A stretch of DNA of 64,000 nucleotides from NCBI RefSeq assembly GCF_037975245.1, contig NC_092563.1, forward strand, positions 25,450,960-25,514,959, in the 5' to 3' direction. This document shows positions 35,991-50,800 of this stretch, in pieces. The position numbers and the translations under genes were made by a program. Origin of the DNA: Apostichopus japonicus. Taxonomy: Eukaryota > Echinodermata > Holothuroidea > Aspidochirotida > Stichopodidae. Every line of letters begins with the position of its first letter. Position 1 is the first letter of the stretch. Under the pieces are notes generated by a model. It ran no database searches, was not told where the DNA came from, and saw only the letters and a program-made list of their open reading frames with translations.

Positions 35991-36059
35991 TTGGATAGAG
36001 TTGGTTGGCGTCTATCTTGGCGCAGAGTGCTCTATGTCCGGTGGACAGAGCGGAATATA

Positions 36060-36122
36060 TGTTGAAGCGATCATCAAGCGATCATCAGACATCAGACAAC
36101 AGAGTTGTCTGATGATCGCTCA
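36060..36122. repeat. Strong hairpin around GCGATCATCAGACA
   Basis: GCGATCATCAGACA on the left is complementary to TGTCTGATGATCGC on the right (14-bp perfect stem, short loop), and ATCATCA is also duplicated in tandem on the left. It lies in a ~200-bp unique segment between two (AT)n runs (35956 and 36180), perhaps the body of an AT-targeting element. Confidence 0.7.
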
Positions 36123-36176
36123 ACGCGTGAAACTCTGAGTTACAACTACTAGTGTTCCACTAGTCTCAACTGGTCT

Positions 36177-36178
<2 letters not shown>

Positions 36179-36240
<62 letters not shown>
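36179..36240. repeat. (AT)n microsatellite
   Basis: About 60 bp of pure TA. Confidence 0.97.
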
Positions 36241-38840
<2,600 letters not shown>

Positions 38841-41540
38841 ACTGTAGTAATCAGCTGTATAACTAACATGTTACTATTGATAATAAAAAAAGAATAGCAA
38901 AACTGTGTTAAGATTTAATTGACATTGAATGACAACGGTAAAACTTACCCGCCGGTCTATCCACTTAAAATATAATTTTAGGATTTCCTCCTTATCAGCC
39001 AGCATTCACTCAATCATTTCTCAGCTTTGAAAGATTCGCCAAGTGACGTCGAGATCGCAGTGAAGATAAGAAGGAGTGCACTCGGGCTTGTCACTAACAG
39101 AAGAATATATTGATGACAGAGGAGTTTCTTACTAGCGTAAATCACTTGTACATTATTAATTCTTATACACGTGAGTAGAATACTACAAATCGCTGTGTAC
39201 TGGTCTGTCCTAAGAGAGACGAACGTATTGATCCTCCGTGTACTGGTATATAAATCGCTACATGTTGCTATAGAATATAATGTTGCTATGGCCTGTATAA
39301 TATAGGGCCAGAATATTCCTTCTGTGCTCCGTACTATATAAATCACGGTATATATGACGCAATGGCCATATACACATGGGTATAGGATATGTCTTCCCTA
39401 TGGTATATATCACAGTATACTTTATACTATCGCGTTATACACAGAGACATAACACTCCTTTCCTATAGTATAATTCAATGCACAAATATAGTTCACCATA
39501 TAGCTTTGTTATATGACATTTATGACAGGTATCAGCTTATATAAGCTATAAATGATTACTTTCTTCCTTACGTTTTAGCGTGTAAAGAATAAACAGATGT
39601 ACGGTTATCTATGTATACAGATTATTATAAAAAAATTAATAACCATTTCTTATCCAGGGACGCTAAGAATGGCAAGGACATTCATTTCCGAAAGGAAATT
39701 GGATGATTAAGTTATGTGTAAGGGGTTGCCAAATTAATAGGGATAGCAATTGCCATACTCCTAGCATAGTATCACAGCTCCCTATATGACAGTAGGCTAT
39801 GTTAACTCTCAACAGCACAGACCGACAGACAGACAGGTGTGTAGTTATGTATAGGTGTCTGAAGGCTAGACACCTTATTTCTACAATGAAGGTTAACATA
39901 ATATATTCACCAATTGTTAGCTCACACCTATAGGTGCTTAGAAACATGATATGGACAATAATTTCACAGCCTCTGACTTTTTCAAATGAAAAATTATCCA
40001 AGAGTATTCACTCACTCTCAGAATAAGGAATAAACATGGCTCTCGTTATAGTAAGGTAAATCTCTATCAAAATTTTAGTCGATACTGATAAGTGTCTGTC
40101 TTGTGTGGGTGGGGTGGAGGTGAGGGTGAGTGGGGTGCAGGAGGGGTGGGAGCGACTATAGAGATGACGTTGGATGACAGATGCTCCATGGTAAAAATAG
40201 ATTCTAGCCTCGATCTCGGCCATATACTGATGAAATTATAGCCACAAAGACCGTGTTGGCCTGTGCTATGAGTATCATACACATGTAGGGTACTGCACTG
40301 CATAACACAAGTAGAATGAACCAGTGGTTAATGATTGACTTATAGTGAAATGGACATATCAAACACAAGTAACTTTTCTGGCGGGGGTGGGGGGGGGGGG
40401 GGGTGTAGTACTAAAAGAACCGAACGTCATTGGGGTTGGTTATATCTCAGATATATAGCTGGTAATATGGCGATATAACTCGTACAATTGATATTTTTTT
40501 TTCGTTTATTGTGATATTTCCCTTAGCTGTATAGTTATTATTATGAAAACGGGAGAATTTAGTTATCAACGTTCAAATGTCCAAATTTAGCAATATCCTA
40601 AAGCGTGGTATAATGGCTAATTTATTTTCCCTTTATAAAGTTACTCTTAATAACGATAGCTTTTGAAGATTCTTGGCAAACTTCTGAAAGGAATGAGGCG
40701 CAATATTTGCGTATTACGGTCAGCAGGATGCTTCATTAAGGTGCGGAGTCAATTAATTAAACTCTTTGAAAAACTGCCAGCTTTGTTTATTGTTTACGTT
40801 AATTGACAATGAAACAAAATTGAAGCTATCATGTAATAAATTACACTAACATTATTTAAAACGGTAAGATGAACTTATATCGTTTTCTTTTTCTGTAGAA
40901 TATCAATTCCTCATTGGAATAAAAAATAGAAAGAAATCTCTCTCAGTGAAAAACATGGGCATAAAAACCCACGTGACCATTCTGATTAAGGAATAAAACA
41001 TTCGCAACTTTCGCCTGTATGCACTCTGCTACATGTACAGTTTCACATAGGGAAAGTCCAGTACACAATGCAGGGAGTGACTGCATTATTGACAAAAGGC
41101 TACTGTTAATTAGATATTTAATGCGGAAATTAAAAGAACGGAGGTGCACATCGGTTCTTCTTTCCGTTGATGATTGGGTTCGAAAGAAAAAAGGCTTCGA
41201 GACGAAACGAGGTGAAGTCGAGGGATAGGTGACAAAGACCTAACGGTTTCCTCAACACACTGTGGACACCTCCTTGAATGTCATCTCGCTGCATGTGATT
41301 TTTGCTGGTAAGTGCGTAAACTCAGGAATGGATTGAAACACGAAATCGAAACATGACATCACCTTTACCAAACTGTCCTCTCTCTCTCAACCCGGGTGAC
41401 CTGATACTTCACAACCGAAGTGTTAATTTGGGACTATTGTCTTATTCCGATCACTGATCATTGCAGTATTACAATTTTCCTAAAGACAACAGATACATCG
41501 CGGGATATAGTTTTAATAATTGATTTATATACCAGGTGAA
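38841..41540. other. No recognised gene
   Basis: Frames of 110 and 112 codons on minus (39014-39346, 39663-40001) look partly hydrophobic but match no family I recognise and lack clear splice context. A poly-G run lies at 40383-40402. Confidence 0.4.
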
Positions 41541-41544
41541 CTCA

Positions 41545-41965
41545 ATTCATACCTATTTCAATCGACATATATACCAATTATTGTCAATTTAATTCGACGT
41601 ACACCATTTAAATTCGACTTGTACCGGTTTTAATCGAAATGGCCCAGTTTGAATCGGTATATGTCAATAATTCGGCATATTCCATCGACATATCGTCGAT
41701 TTACCTCATTAACATATTCGATATCAACGGGAACTTTATATCGATGATGTGTCCATTGAAACTAGTATAAATGAATTTAACTCGGTACTTGTCTATTTTC
41801 AATGGACATATACCGATTTAAATTGACATATACCGATTTAAAGTGGTACATGTCGATTTCAGTCGGTATATGTCGATTGAAATTGTTATATAGAAACTGG
41901 TCGATATCTATTTAAATTGACCTATATAACAACCGATATAAATTGTGTATGTCGATTTCCCGTGA
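41545..41965. repeat. Degenerate palindromic ~22-bp repeat array
   Basis: About 18 degenerate units built from CGATTTAAATCGACATATA and its reverse (e.g. GACATATACCGATTTAAATT at 41805-41835, CGGTATATGTCGATT at 41866). Units occur in both orientations, making a chain of imperfect palindromes. Confidence 0.7.
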
Positions 41966-44900
41966 TATGATACATATACAAATGACCCTCCATATAGTCT
42001 CCTTGTGAGTCCCTGGTATGAGTTATATACTGCTTAGGAAGTCTCATCCAGAATTGAATCGGAAAATGCGTTTGTCAGGAAAATGATGACGTTTCCGGCA
42101 TATATTTGCCGGAAATTTCTACAAGGGTCATCTGGTCCCTGCGATAATCTAACCAGGCAGTAGGGTAGATTGATAGGCGTCATGTTTGTTGGCAAGGAAT
42201 TGTTAGTATCTGAATACATATACAATGACGTACGATTACGAACATACAATTTTTGGTATAATACAGGGGAACAGAAGAAAAGTTAGTCATGTCCCTCCTG
42301 AATGTTGATCGCATGATGGGGTTGAATGGTGCGAAACGTTGCATCCACAGTCTCTCTCTGCTGATTCGTACTAGGTCAGAATGGCTACCTAAGGATTCAA
42401 TCCCCTGTAGGGACATGGCATTAATGGTTGGGAAGGTTATAGGTGTTCTCCAACCGGGGTCTCAGTCTTCATGATGTTAACTGTGGATATGTGACCATAG
42501 AACCGCTTCTTAAGGGTGGTTAAGCATTGTCTAAATTCCCATGTTTTTATCTCGACACGTTGGCGTTTTATCTACAATTGTCAAGATTTATATCAAATTT
42601 GCAACGTTTCATGTAAAAGTTAAACATCAAAATAGTGATATAAAACGTTTGTTCATACTGCGGTGTCGGCATCCATTACCCTTGCGATATATAAAGGGAC
42701 ACTGACAGGATTTAACGGAACAACTCCATCCTACCCACCCCCCCCCCACCCCTCCCCCCACCTCCCCCAACTTCACCTCGTTGTCGAACCTCAGTAACGT
42801 CAGCAAACGAACAATACTTCAAAGATTGCCGAACTGTATATGTTTATTCGATGATCGAGTTTTTACCACGAAATTGATTTACAAACCATTCCCGTTAGCC
42901 CACGGTCTTTTACCCGTCAGCCCGTGCTTACCTTAGCTATAGATTCATCTGCATATATAATAGGAATAGCTTTTTACTCCGTCTGCAGGTATGATATTAC
43001 AATAAGAGAGCCGGATTCATTCGTCTGTAGAATTTTATTCATTGTTAGGTAAAGTGCCTGAATGGAGCTGGTGAAGTAATTGTTTTGACATGTTTGCAGT
43101 TGGTTATTATATCTTTAATATTTTGAAGAATATGAAAGAAACTACAGAGTCTGTTAAAGTCGCGGGAGGATTGAAGGTGATTCAAGGCGTTTAAGAAATC
43201 CGTTGGTGGAGCGCAAAGATAAAGTCGTGCTCATGGATTAGAGAGAGGTAAGCTCAACTTTCACCGCAGATAGATAAGACAAACCATTGCGGAGAGGATG
43301 TCGGGAGTCCAACCAGAAACAAAAAGTACTGTCGTCATAAGTAGACCATGGATACTAACCACATATGCAGGAAACGTTTCCGCGGCAAACACACCCAGGA
43401 GGTACTTTGCAATTGTCGATGTGCCCCCCACATGAATGATGGACAGAGTCGATGGCGGTATGCAATAATTGAAGAGTGCAGAAAGGAGTTGCTTGGAGGC
43501 TTTCAGAAATCAAGGATTCCACTGAGTACTCGGTGTTTGGCTCCTGCAGAACCACGTAAAGACCAATGGCAGTTTGTATAGTTGTGGTGTTACATTTTTC
43601 TGGGATCACGCATATTCAGCACGTTTGTGCATCTTAGTTTCTTGCGAAACAGACCTCTGAAGTTAATGGCCGACAAAATTGTACTTTTTCGCGAATTATG
43701 TGATGTCCTCATCCCTGATTTCCCGCACAGCAGACGTGTATCACTCCTGCACCGATTACCTGTATCCGTAATACCACCGTCCGCGATCATTCACAGGATT
43801 TTCAACTCGAACTGCGTACATATTTTACGCTATTAAAATTCATATATACGAACGTCAATATGAATATTCAAATATCTGGCATATCACGACACCCAACCTA
43901 CGGCGACGTCGAGCGTGTGTGGAAAATCATCGCCGCAATTTCAAAAGATATTCCGCTGTGTATTACGACACTGTCTTTATTCTCTTCTACTTCGAGAAAA
44001 TTATTGCTAACTAATCGAAGGGTAATACATGCATTTGAAAGGACTTTTCCAAATTCAGTGAATTTTTTCGATGGAAAAGTTGACCGATAGCACAACTCCG
44101 GTGATATACTGCTGTGTAACGGAGACCTAGCCTAGTTTCATAACTTACAGCAATATCTAATACTACCGTATAGTGAGTTTTAGCTCCGCCTAATTTTAAT
44201 CTTGGGGGTATGTATATTCATGTATCAGAACCAATCAACAGTCAAGAAATAAAGTTCATGAATATACTATAATTTATCGCAAATCCTAAAATCGCCAGTG
44301 ATCGCAGGTGTTAGAATATGGTACATATCCACACCTGCTACTACGAAGGTTACATCACTGACAGATACAAAAGTGTGAACTTGTTTGAAATACCAAGGTT
44401 TCAAGGTCTTTACATTAGTTGTGAAAGAGCCTATAAATAACATTTGCAAGGTTCACAAAAGTTTATTCCAGTAATTTAGTAGCTTTTCACAGTTTGCTGC
44501 CCTCATTCCGAACTGGAGAGTTTCCGGCGTCTAACAACCACTAAATAAGTATAATTTGTTTTCATATTTTCACGGTCAATAAATAGTTTTTACCGACAGT
44601 CTATAGGCAATTGCAGTGATTACGTCGTCTATTCCTCGTGTCAAAGCTATCTAGTCGCCTCCAGCAGGTGTATTACGTGTGGATGATGTCTCGAAGCTAC
44701 GTGTTAGGGGTAAATGCCCCGTCGCGTCGCACTTTTATTCCTTCAAGCCCAAAACAGGTTCGAGTGAGCAGTATTAGGTGTATATTGCGTGTATAAGGGA
44801 CTACTTAGACGCTGATTCGGGGATAATTTGTAAATATGTAAATATGAGTATGTATATATGTAAATAAAAATATGTTAATATGATCTACATATCCTGGCTA

Positions 44901-44971
44901 AGATAGTGGGGTTTCCCGGGACGAGTACCCGTTCTTTTTGGCAAGAAATTGCCATAGTAAGTTTCTCTTAA
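41966..44971. other. No recognised gene
   Basis: Three plus-strand frames of 76-84 codons (43348-44090) follow one another but show no family resemblance. A C run lies at 42740-42765. Confidence 0.4.
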
Positions 44972-46440
44972 GTGAATTGTAACTATTTACTCGAATCAGC
45001 CGATACAAATTTCCTATTTACGAGATACAACACTTTTGTCAACCTGAGCTGCCGTGTCTTGCGACACAGGCAAGCACTTTGTTACGTTGGAATGTGTTGC
45101 GCGAAACCTGTTAAAGGAGATAATGACAACATGAAGTCTAGCCAAACCCCTACTATGTCGCAAAAGAGAGGAAAGAAAGAGAACAGTGTGAGAATATTGG
45201 ACAATGGATTTATCGCTCAAGATGTAATAAAAGCAGTCTCGGAAGATGTCGGGCATATTAACATACTCGGTTGTGTAAAAATCGGGTGTCAATGGATTAT
45301 TACTTTGAAAAACGGAAGCGATGCAGGCATGCTGCAAGAAACGGGAATAAAAATTGGAGATGAACTATGTGATGTTATGGGTGTTACAAAACATAGCTTG
45401 ACCGTCAGCCTCTTCATTAACAGTGGCGTCGCCAAGGGGGGGGCCAGGGGGCACGTGCCCCCTGGAAAACCTAGTGCCCCCCCGAGTGCCCCCCCTCCAT
45501 CTGAGATTTGGGTTGGTAAAAAAAAAATATATATATATTTTGTTATATTCAACTCCCATCATCTCAGTTGGTTTTTCATAAGGACAAAGAAGCACAGTAA
45601 TTCGTATTTTCTTCAAATGAGCTGCGAAAAAATGAAAAAGTTTATCCTTGACCGTCGGGTATCGAAGTCGTAACCCGCGCCATCACAACAGGTGTCGATA
45701 TTTACTTGCCATACTTGCCTATATTTGTGGACCCATATATTAACCCTGTTGTGTAAGGGGTGCAGAGGTCATTTGAGGTCAGATGCTTGTAGGAACAAAT
45801 GGCGAATGTTCACACCTGCATACTGAGTCATACTCGATGTGTGATCAAACTTTGGATTGCATGGTGAGATCCCTGATAGGAGCCAATAACGATGCTGGAA
45901 CCTGTTACATCTTAATAGACAATGGGAGAAAACGAGAAGGACAAGAAAGGAGTCGGGGGTCATGCACACATTAATTCAACGAATGTAGGTTCTATTGATA
46001 GGGTTAGGCATAATATCGACAGCATGTGGTTCATATCCTCTGCAAAATTCTGCGCGTTGTTAAAATCATTACCTCAAAAATAGCAATTTCTGGAGATATC
46101 TTCAGATCGAATTTAGCATCAAATGTGGCAGCATTTTGCATCTAGCCCATCCTCCGTATGCGAGAATTTTCCAGGACGGCGATCCGTATCCACCTAAGTG
46201 CCCCCCCCCCATCAAATGCTGGTGCCCCCCCCCAGACTGAAAAGTCTGGTGACGCCACTGCTCTTCAACGTACATAAGTGACGAAGAACTTTCCAATAAA
46301 TTGGAAGAATATGGCTGCCATATTAGAACCAACTGCATGGACTCACAAATACTACTCAGAATTTGCCAACGTTGAAAACGGGATGATATTCGTACGACTT
46401 GAGCTGCCAGTCAATAAGACAAGCCTCCCATACGCAATAA
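44972..46440 (+). pseudogene. Retrotransposon ORF1/gag-like gene, broken by a transposon insertion
   Basis: From 44972 (or from an internal ATG at 45131) the frame reads a protein-like segment including IILKN-type strands (WIITLKNGSDAGMLQETGIK) and ends KHSLTVSLFI at 45420. The element at 45421-46260 then interrupts it. Coding resemblance resumes at 46262 with TYISDEELSNKLEEYG. After a frame change it continues with FANVENGMIFVRLEL and SLPYAIKID, to about 46440. Known: an RRM-like domain with a VSLFNVP.YISDEEL block precedes zinc knuckles in ORF1/gag-like proteins of invertebrate and fish retroelements (ZCCHC3-like). No CCHC knuckle is seen here. Inferred: a dead retroelement ORF1 fragment. 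A diverged host gene of the same fold cannot be excluded. Confidence 0.5.
45421..46260. mobile_element. hAT-type element inserted in the ORF1-like gene (840 bp)
   Basis: Inverted termini CAGTGGCGTC(G/A)CCA open at 45421 (plus) and 46260 (minus). CTCTTCA is present just outside on both sides, offset by a few bases on the left (45410-45416 and 46261-46267), suggesting a slightly altered target duplication. It contains a perfect 22-bp palindrome at 45444-45465 centred on CACGTG, similar to one in the 17703 element. No transposase. Confidence 0.75.
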
Positions 46441-47622
46441 AAATAGATAGTAATGTAAAGAGACGCGCCCAGTGGGGGGGGGGGGGTGGGGTACGTGGAA
46501 TGGGTCTAGCAGTACGAAATACGGCACAACGCAACATTATCCAGTTTCATCAGTGTATTACAGCACAAGTTCAGAACTCTTAAGAACAGCCTCTGCAAAC
46601 AAATACATATAAGCAAATCAATGATATACAACATATCGACCAGAAATACACCACATGGAAAACTGTCCTGAATGGAAACTGGAGGATTAGAAAACAAACG
46701 TAGATAATTATTAACATATATCAACCGACCACAGTATTGTAACTGGTTAAAACAAATCAAAGTTCCTTTATCATACACTGAAGCGACAGAGATGACAAGT
46801 TATCGCAATTAAACCTGAGACAATAGGAAATTGAAAAATAAGAAATGAGAACTCCCAGAGTACCAGCATATCAGTTAAATTATCATTTAAGACAGTAAGA
46901 ACGACAACAACTTAGTCAATTACAAGAATGGCAAAATGTCCCTTTAACCTTCCTCTTAAAATTCTTTGTCTTAAACTCACCGGCCCAGTTTTAATTAAAG
47001 GTGATAGCCAGCGTCCTTCAAACCCTCTACATCTATGGAAGCAGTGTCTATAAAGGATTAGAATTAACACAGTATTACCTGAACATATATACAATGAACT
47101 AATTCAGCAAGAATGAATTCTAAACCACAAAAAGAGGGCGCTATCCTCCTTTCACTCCCGAAGCTCAAACAACACAGTATGACAACATATTACAACTAAA
47201 CTGATTAACAGAGAGAAACTAGTTTATGTAACATAGCTTGGAAAAAGTACTTAGAACATAACTCAGTACCATGCTTATATTAAATCACCAATGGAATACC
47301 ATTACCTACAATTAAAGAAATAGTGCTATGCCGTAGCATACCCCTCTATTTAATCCATGGCCAGTTTTACATGCAGTGGACAGAACCCTAAACGAATATG
47401 GGCTAGCTTTAACTCAAATGTATCTATCAGTCTTAGCTGTCAAATTGTAAATTAGAGTAGCAAATGAAAAATACAATATAGCCTTACTCAGACCATACAG
47501 AAATATGCAATGCTCTGTATCATAGCTTACAATATAATACTCAAATGCCATTAACTACAACTCCACATCACTCTTAAGTGGAAATAACTTGTAAAATCGG
47601 TTACATCTCTGTATGTTCAGAC
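46441..47622. other. No recognised gene
   Basis: A G run at 46474 marks the end of ORF1-like similarity. The rest is AT-rich and unrecognised. Confidence 0.4.
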
Positions 47623-48136
47623 GTCTCTATCAGGGGCGTCAATCCGATTTGAAACGTGGAGGGGACGTAATCGATTCGAGTATTCCCGCCGTAAGTACTA
47701 TCTAAGCGGAGCGCCACCATCAGTTGGCGCGCAGCGTACCAAGAAAATTTCAGATTTTAATACCTGCCAGATCGCTGGAGATGGCACTTGCCAGGCTGGA
47801 TAGCAGCCATCTAGTTGCGTGATTTCGGGAGAATAATACAAATTCGTCACTCAGGAAATCTGCAATAAAGTTCATGCGACCTTCATTTTTGGTGGATTAT
47901 TTCTTTTATTAGTGATTCCAATTGACATGAACATTAGAACCCAGTGCAAGTTGACAAATGATGTGGCGAAGTGGAACCCCAGCCCCATTTTGCCTATGTT
48001 TCAGGATAGAATACCCCTCATTTGTTCGAGCCCATGACAACTAACAATCTGTGAATAATTTACTTCGAAATGGGCACATTAAATTGCACCAAGTCGGTAA
48101 AGGAATGACCCCAGGGCCTCAGATATAGGCCTATAG

Positions 48137-48500
48137 CAGGGGTGGGCAACCCTTTTGGAATGAATGGGCCAGATTTTAGGAGTGAAATATTGACAGGGCC
48201 GCACCTAACCAACGACCTGCTGTTGATTTCAAACCGTTGCTTCCGAGGACGTTCAAGCAATAGGTGTGTACTAATCTGTATTCACAAAAACAAAATGTCA
48301 ATATAGTCCAATTGATTATTAATGGTGATAATAGACCTACCTGACAGCATCATTAGTGCAGATAAATTCTAAGCAGCTAGTTCGTTTTTTGTGATGATGT
48401 AAAATAGATTGATATTTTCTTTTCTTGAGACATCCCACGGGCCGCAAAAAATCACTGGCGGGCCGCATGTGGCCCACTGGCCATAGGTTGCCCACCCCTC
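48137..48500. mobile_element. hAT MITE nested in the 47631 element (364 bp)
   Basis: Ends are CAGGGGTGGGCAACC (left) and GAGGGGTGGGCAACC on the other strand (right). Flanks are GCCTATAG (48129-48136) and GCCTATAT (48501-48508), matching 7 of 8. The CAGGGGTGGGCAA terminus and the internal GGGCCGCATGTGGCCC are typical of Charlie-like hAT elements. Confidence 0.85.
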
Positions 48501-48989
48501 GCCTATATAGGAACGATGTCCCAACATTTCCCCGGACATATAGGCGAAGGAAGCTATCCGCCGCGACTGCATGTGAGTTTCTCGACTTGCCGTCCTGGGA
48601 GTCATACCACAAAATGGTGCATTTCCTCATACGCCATTATTAATAATTTAAATAACTAACTAATTAGGCACAGCCCAGATCCGAGTTCGTATATTGAGCT
48701 TAGCGCAAATTTGGCCAAGAGTCGTCATACGCCAGCATGTTAAACCACCAATGACTTTTAATGCCGCCCGTGACACACTTCCAATGGGACTATATTAGTT
48801 TAAATATTTTGCTAGGTCTACAAGAATACATTTCTATGAAATTTGAAACAAGGATGACAAGACAAACCACTTTAATTATGTTTTCAGGACCTCACACATG
48901 CGCATGTATCGTCAGACTAAGAATAGGTCCCATGTGAGTGGTGGCTAAAGTGATGAAGGTATCAAAATAAATCAGTGGTTTTTCGTTGG

Positions 48990-50350
48990 AGTCCTCACGC
49001 AAGTTACCTCGGTTGCTAGGTGGATCTGCATCTGGTAATCGGGTGAATTCTGGTCGGAGCGTACTATGTAACCACCGTGTACCCAGGGACGTAGCTAAGG
49101 CCTGATGATTGAGGGGGGGGGGGTGCAGTGGCTGGAAATCCAACTAGATGGGTTTTGAAGCCAGAAAATTCCGACTGCTGCTTTGTACCCCCCCCCCCCC
49201 CCCAACCCTCGCGCTTCTCGTCAACGATACGGTCTGTGTCAGTCAGACACCCAATCTTTCGCGACTGCACTCTTCTTCTGAACTTTTTTTCGATACATTT
49301 TTACCCACTGGCACTCATTTCACAAACCTCTTAGCCCCCCCCCCCCCACCCCAACCAAATATTTTTGTGAAAATTCGGGCAATATGCTGATAACTTTTCG
49401 GGCATCTACTGAAAGAAAGATTATTTGCAATGTGTTTTTCAGTGGTTAAACAGCTTATATAAATATTACCATTAATATTGTATCGACTTCCCCAATAATT
49501 CTACCCAATATGGAAGGGTAATAAGACGGAAGATTATTGTATGTTATTTGCATGCGATGTAAAAACGGATGCATGTCTATGTAATATGCACATTAACATG
49601 TGAAAAATTTGGGTTATATTTTTCGGGCAAGTCGTTACAACCCCCCCCCCCCACCCCCCCAATCAAAATGGGCTCCTTCGCCTATGACGGTAGTTCTATG
49701 AGGAATTTTTTGGGGGGAGTATTCAAAATCATACGAAGTTTTGTACCGTGGAGTATAAGAATCGCGAGATACAATTTCTCAAAGTGGTAGATATGACAGA
49801 TTAAAGGTCAATTTTGATCGAAATTTTTCAATTTTTAGGTCATGCACAATCACAGGAATAAATGAATAGGCCTAGATAAACTAGAGTGCTACAGTCGGAA
49901 ATTCCGACTGTCGCACTCCAATTTTCCAACTATCGTCAGTTTTACCGAAGTTTGGGGTGTGACACCCCCACAACCCCTCTAGCGACGTCCCTGCGTGTAC
50001 GGTGTAAACGCCTCAAAGCACTAAAAGATCTCTCGGCTTCCGTCGAACTGGCGGAGGAGACGAGGAGCAACCGCAACAGAGCTTCGACTTCACCAAACAT
50101 AGCCCGTACCGCTGGATTCATCGACTTGAATATTTGTCTATACCCTTCAACCGACAACAATTGGAACTGGCCTCGAAAAAAAGCAGACTAAGCTTAAGAT
50201 TGTCGGAGAGCTCAGGGTACCAACTCGAGCGAGATCTGGGTGGAATTCTCCATTCAGCAACATTGAGTGATATTCGATGATATGAATCCTGAGATGTGTA
50301 AAGCCCTAACCAAATAGACACTACTCTTTCTCCAAATGTGTGTGGGGGGG
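48990..50350 (-). pseudogene. hAT transposase, C-terminal dimerisation region, disrupted
   Basis: On the minus strand, 50350-50200 reads a diverged stretch with PELSDNLKL. After a frame change, 50160-50001 reads FKSMNPAVRAMFGEVEALL and then SSTEAERSFSALRRL. The latter is the diagnostic hAT C-terminal (hATC/Dimer_Tnp_hAT) motif, usually ..TSA.AERSFSALRRLK. Just after it the element at 49084-49993 interrupts, and the frame resumes at 49080 with TRWLHSTLRPEFTRLPDA, matching the usual continuation K.WLRSTM... The N-terminal BED finger and catalytic core are absent. Non-functional by truncation, frameshift and insertion. Confidence 0.82.
49084..49993. mobile_element. hAT-type element nested in the transposase remnant (910 bp)
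   Basis: Ends are CAGGGACGT(A/C)GCTA on both strands. Flanks are CGTGTACC (49076-49083) and CGTGTACG (49994-50001), 7 of 8. The interior has several long C/G runs and a near-perfect palindrome CAGTCGGAAATTCCGACTG at about 49893. No transposase. Confidence 0.85.
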
Positions 50351-50461
50351 ACATGTGATATTGTTTTCCCCACCCATCGAAATGTGGGGGGGACGTGTCC
50401 CCCGTCCCCCCCTGGATTGACGCCCATGGTCTCTATATTCCGACGTCTCTATGTTCCGACA

Positions 50462-50800
50462 AAAAGAAATAATTCGGGACAATTTTTTTATCCAAAAATC
50501 GTTTGCACCAAGAAAACCAGTTATCAACCCCAATATTTTTGTGACCAAAATTTGTTTGGACCCCAAAAAAAATTTTGACCAACATTTTTCGGACCAAATT
50601 TTTTATGACCAACATTTTGGGACCACATTTTTTTATGACCAACATTTTGTGACCAAAATCCCACCCCCCCCCCAAAAAAAATGTCACCCAAAATTTGTTG
50701 TGACCCAAATATTGCTCGTGACCAAAAATTGCTTGTGACCCAAAATGTGTTTTTTTTTTGACAAAAATTCTTTGGACCAAACTTTGGGACCAAAAAAGAA
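50462..50800. repeat. Degenerate GACCAAAATTTT repeat
   Basis: About 15 irregular copies of (T)GTGACCAAAATTTT at 14-24 bp spacing, mostly unrelated in register. It lies just right of the hAT element. Open frames here (KKFGPKMLVIK-type) are by-products. Confidence 0.75.

Larger units (their letters stand above)
47631..50428 (-). mobile_element. hAT transposon remnant with nested insertions (2.8 kb)
   Basis: Inverted termini CAGGGGCGTCAATCC (47631, plus) and CATGGGCGTCAATCC (50428, minus) are bracketed by a perfect 8-bp duplication GTCTCTAT at 47623-47630 and 50429-50436. On the minus strand it carries the C-terminal part of a hAT transposase (see 48990-50350). Two smaller elements have inserted inside it (48137-48500 and 49084-49993). 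The core after the left end (TCTAAGCGGAGCGCCACCAT near 47703) links it to the short elements at 17703 and 29731. Removing the two insertions leaves about 1.5 kb, so the transposase N-terminus is missing. Confidence 0.88.

Noticed and set aside
39014-40001. Two minus-strand frames of 110 and 112 codons with hydrophobic stretches
   Set aside because: No family resemblance, no clean splice context, in an AT-rich low-complexity region.
43348-44090. Three consecutive plus-strand frames of 76-84 codons
   Set aside because: No recognisable protein features and different frames; not enough to call a gene.
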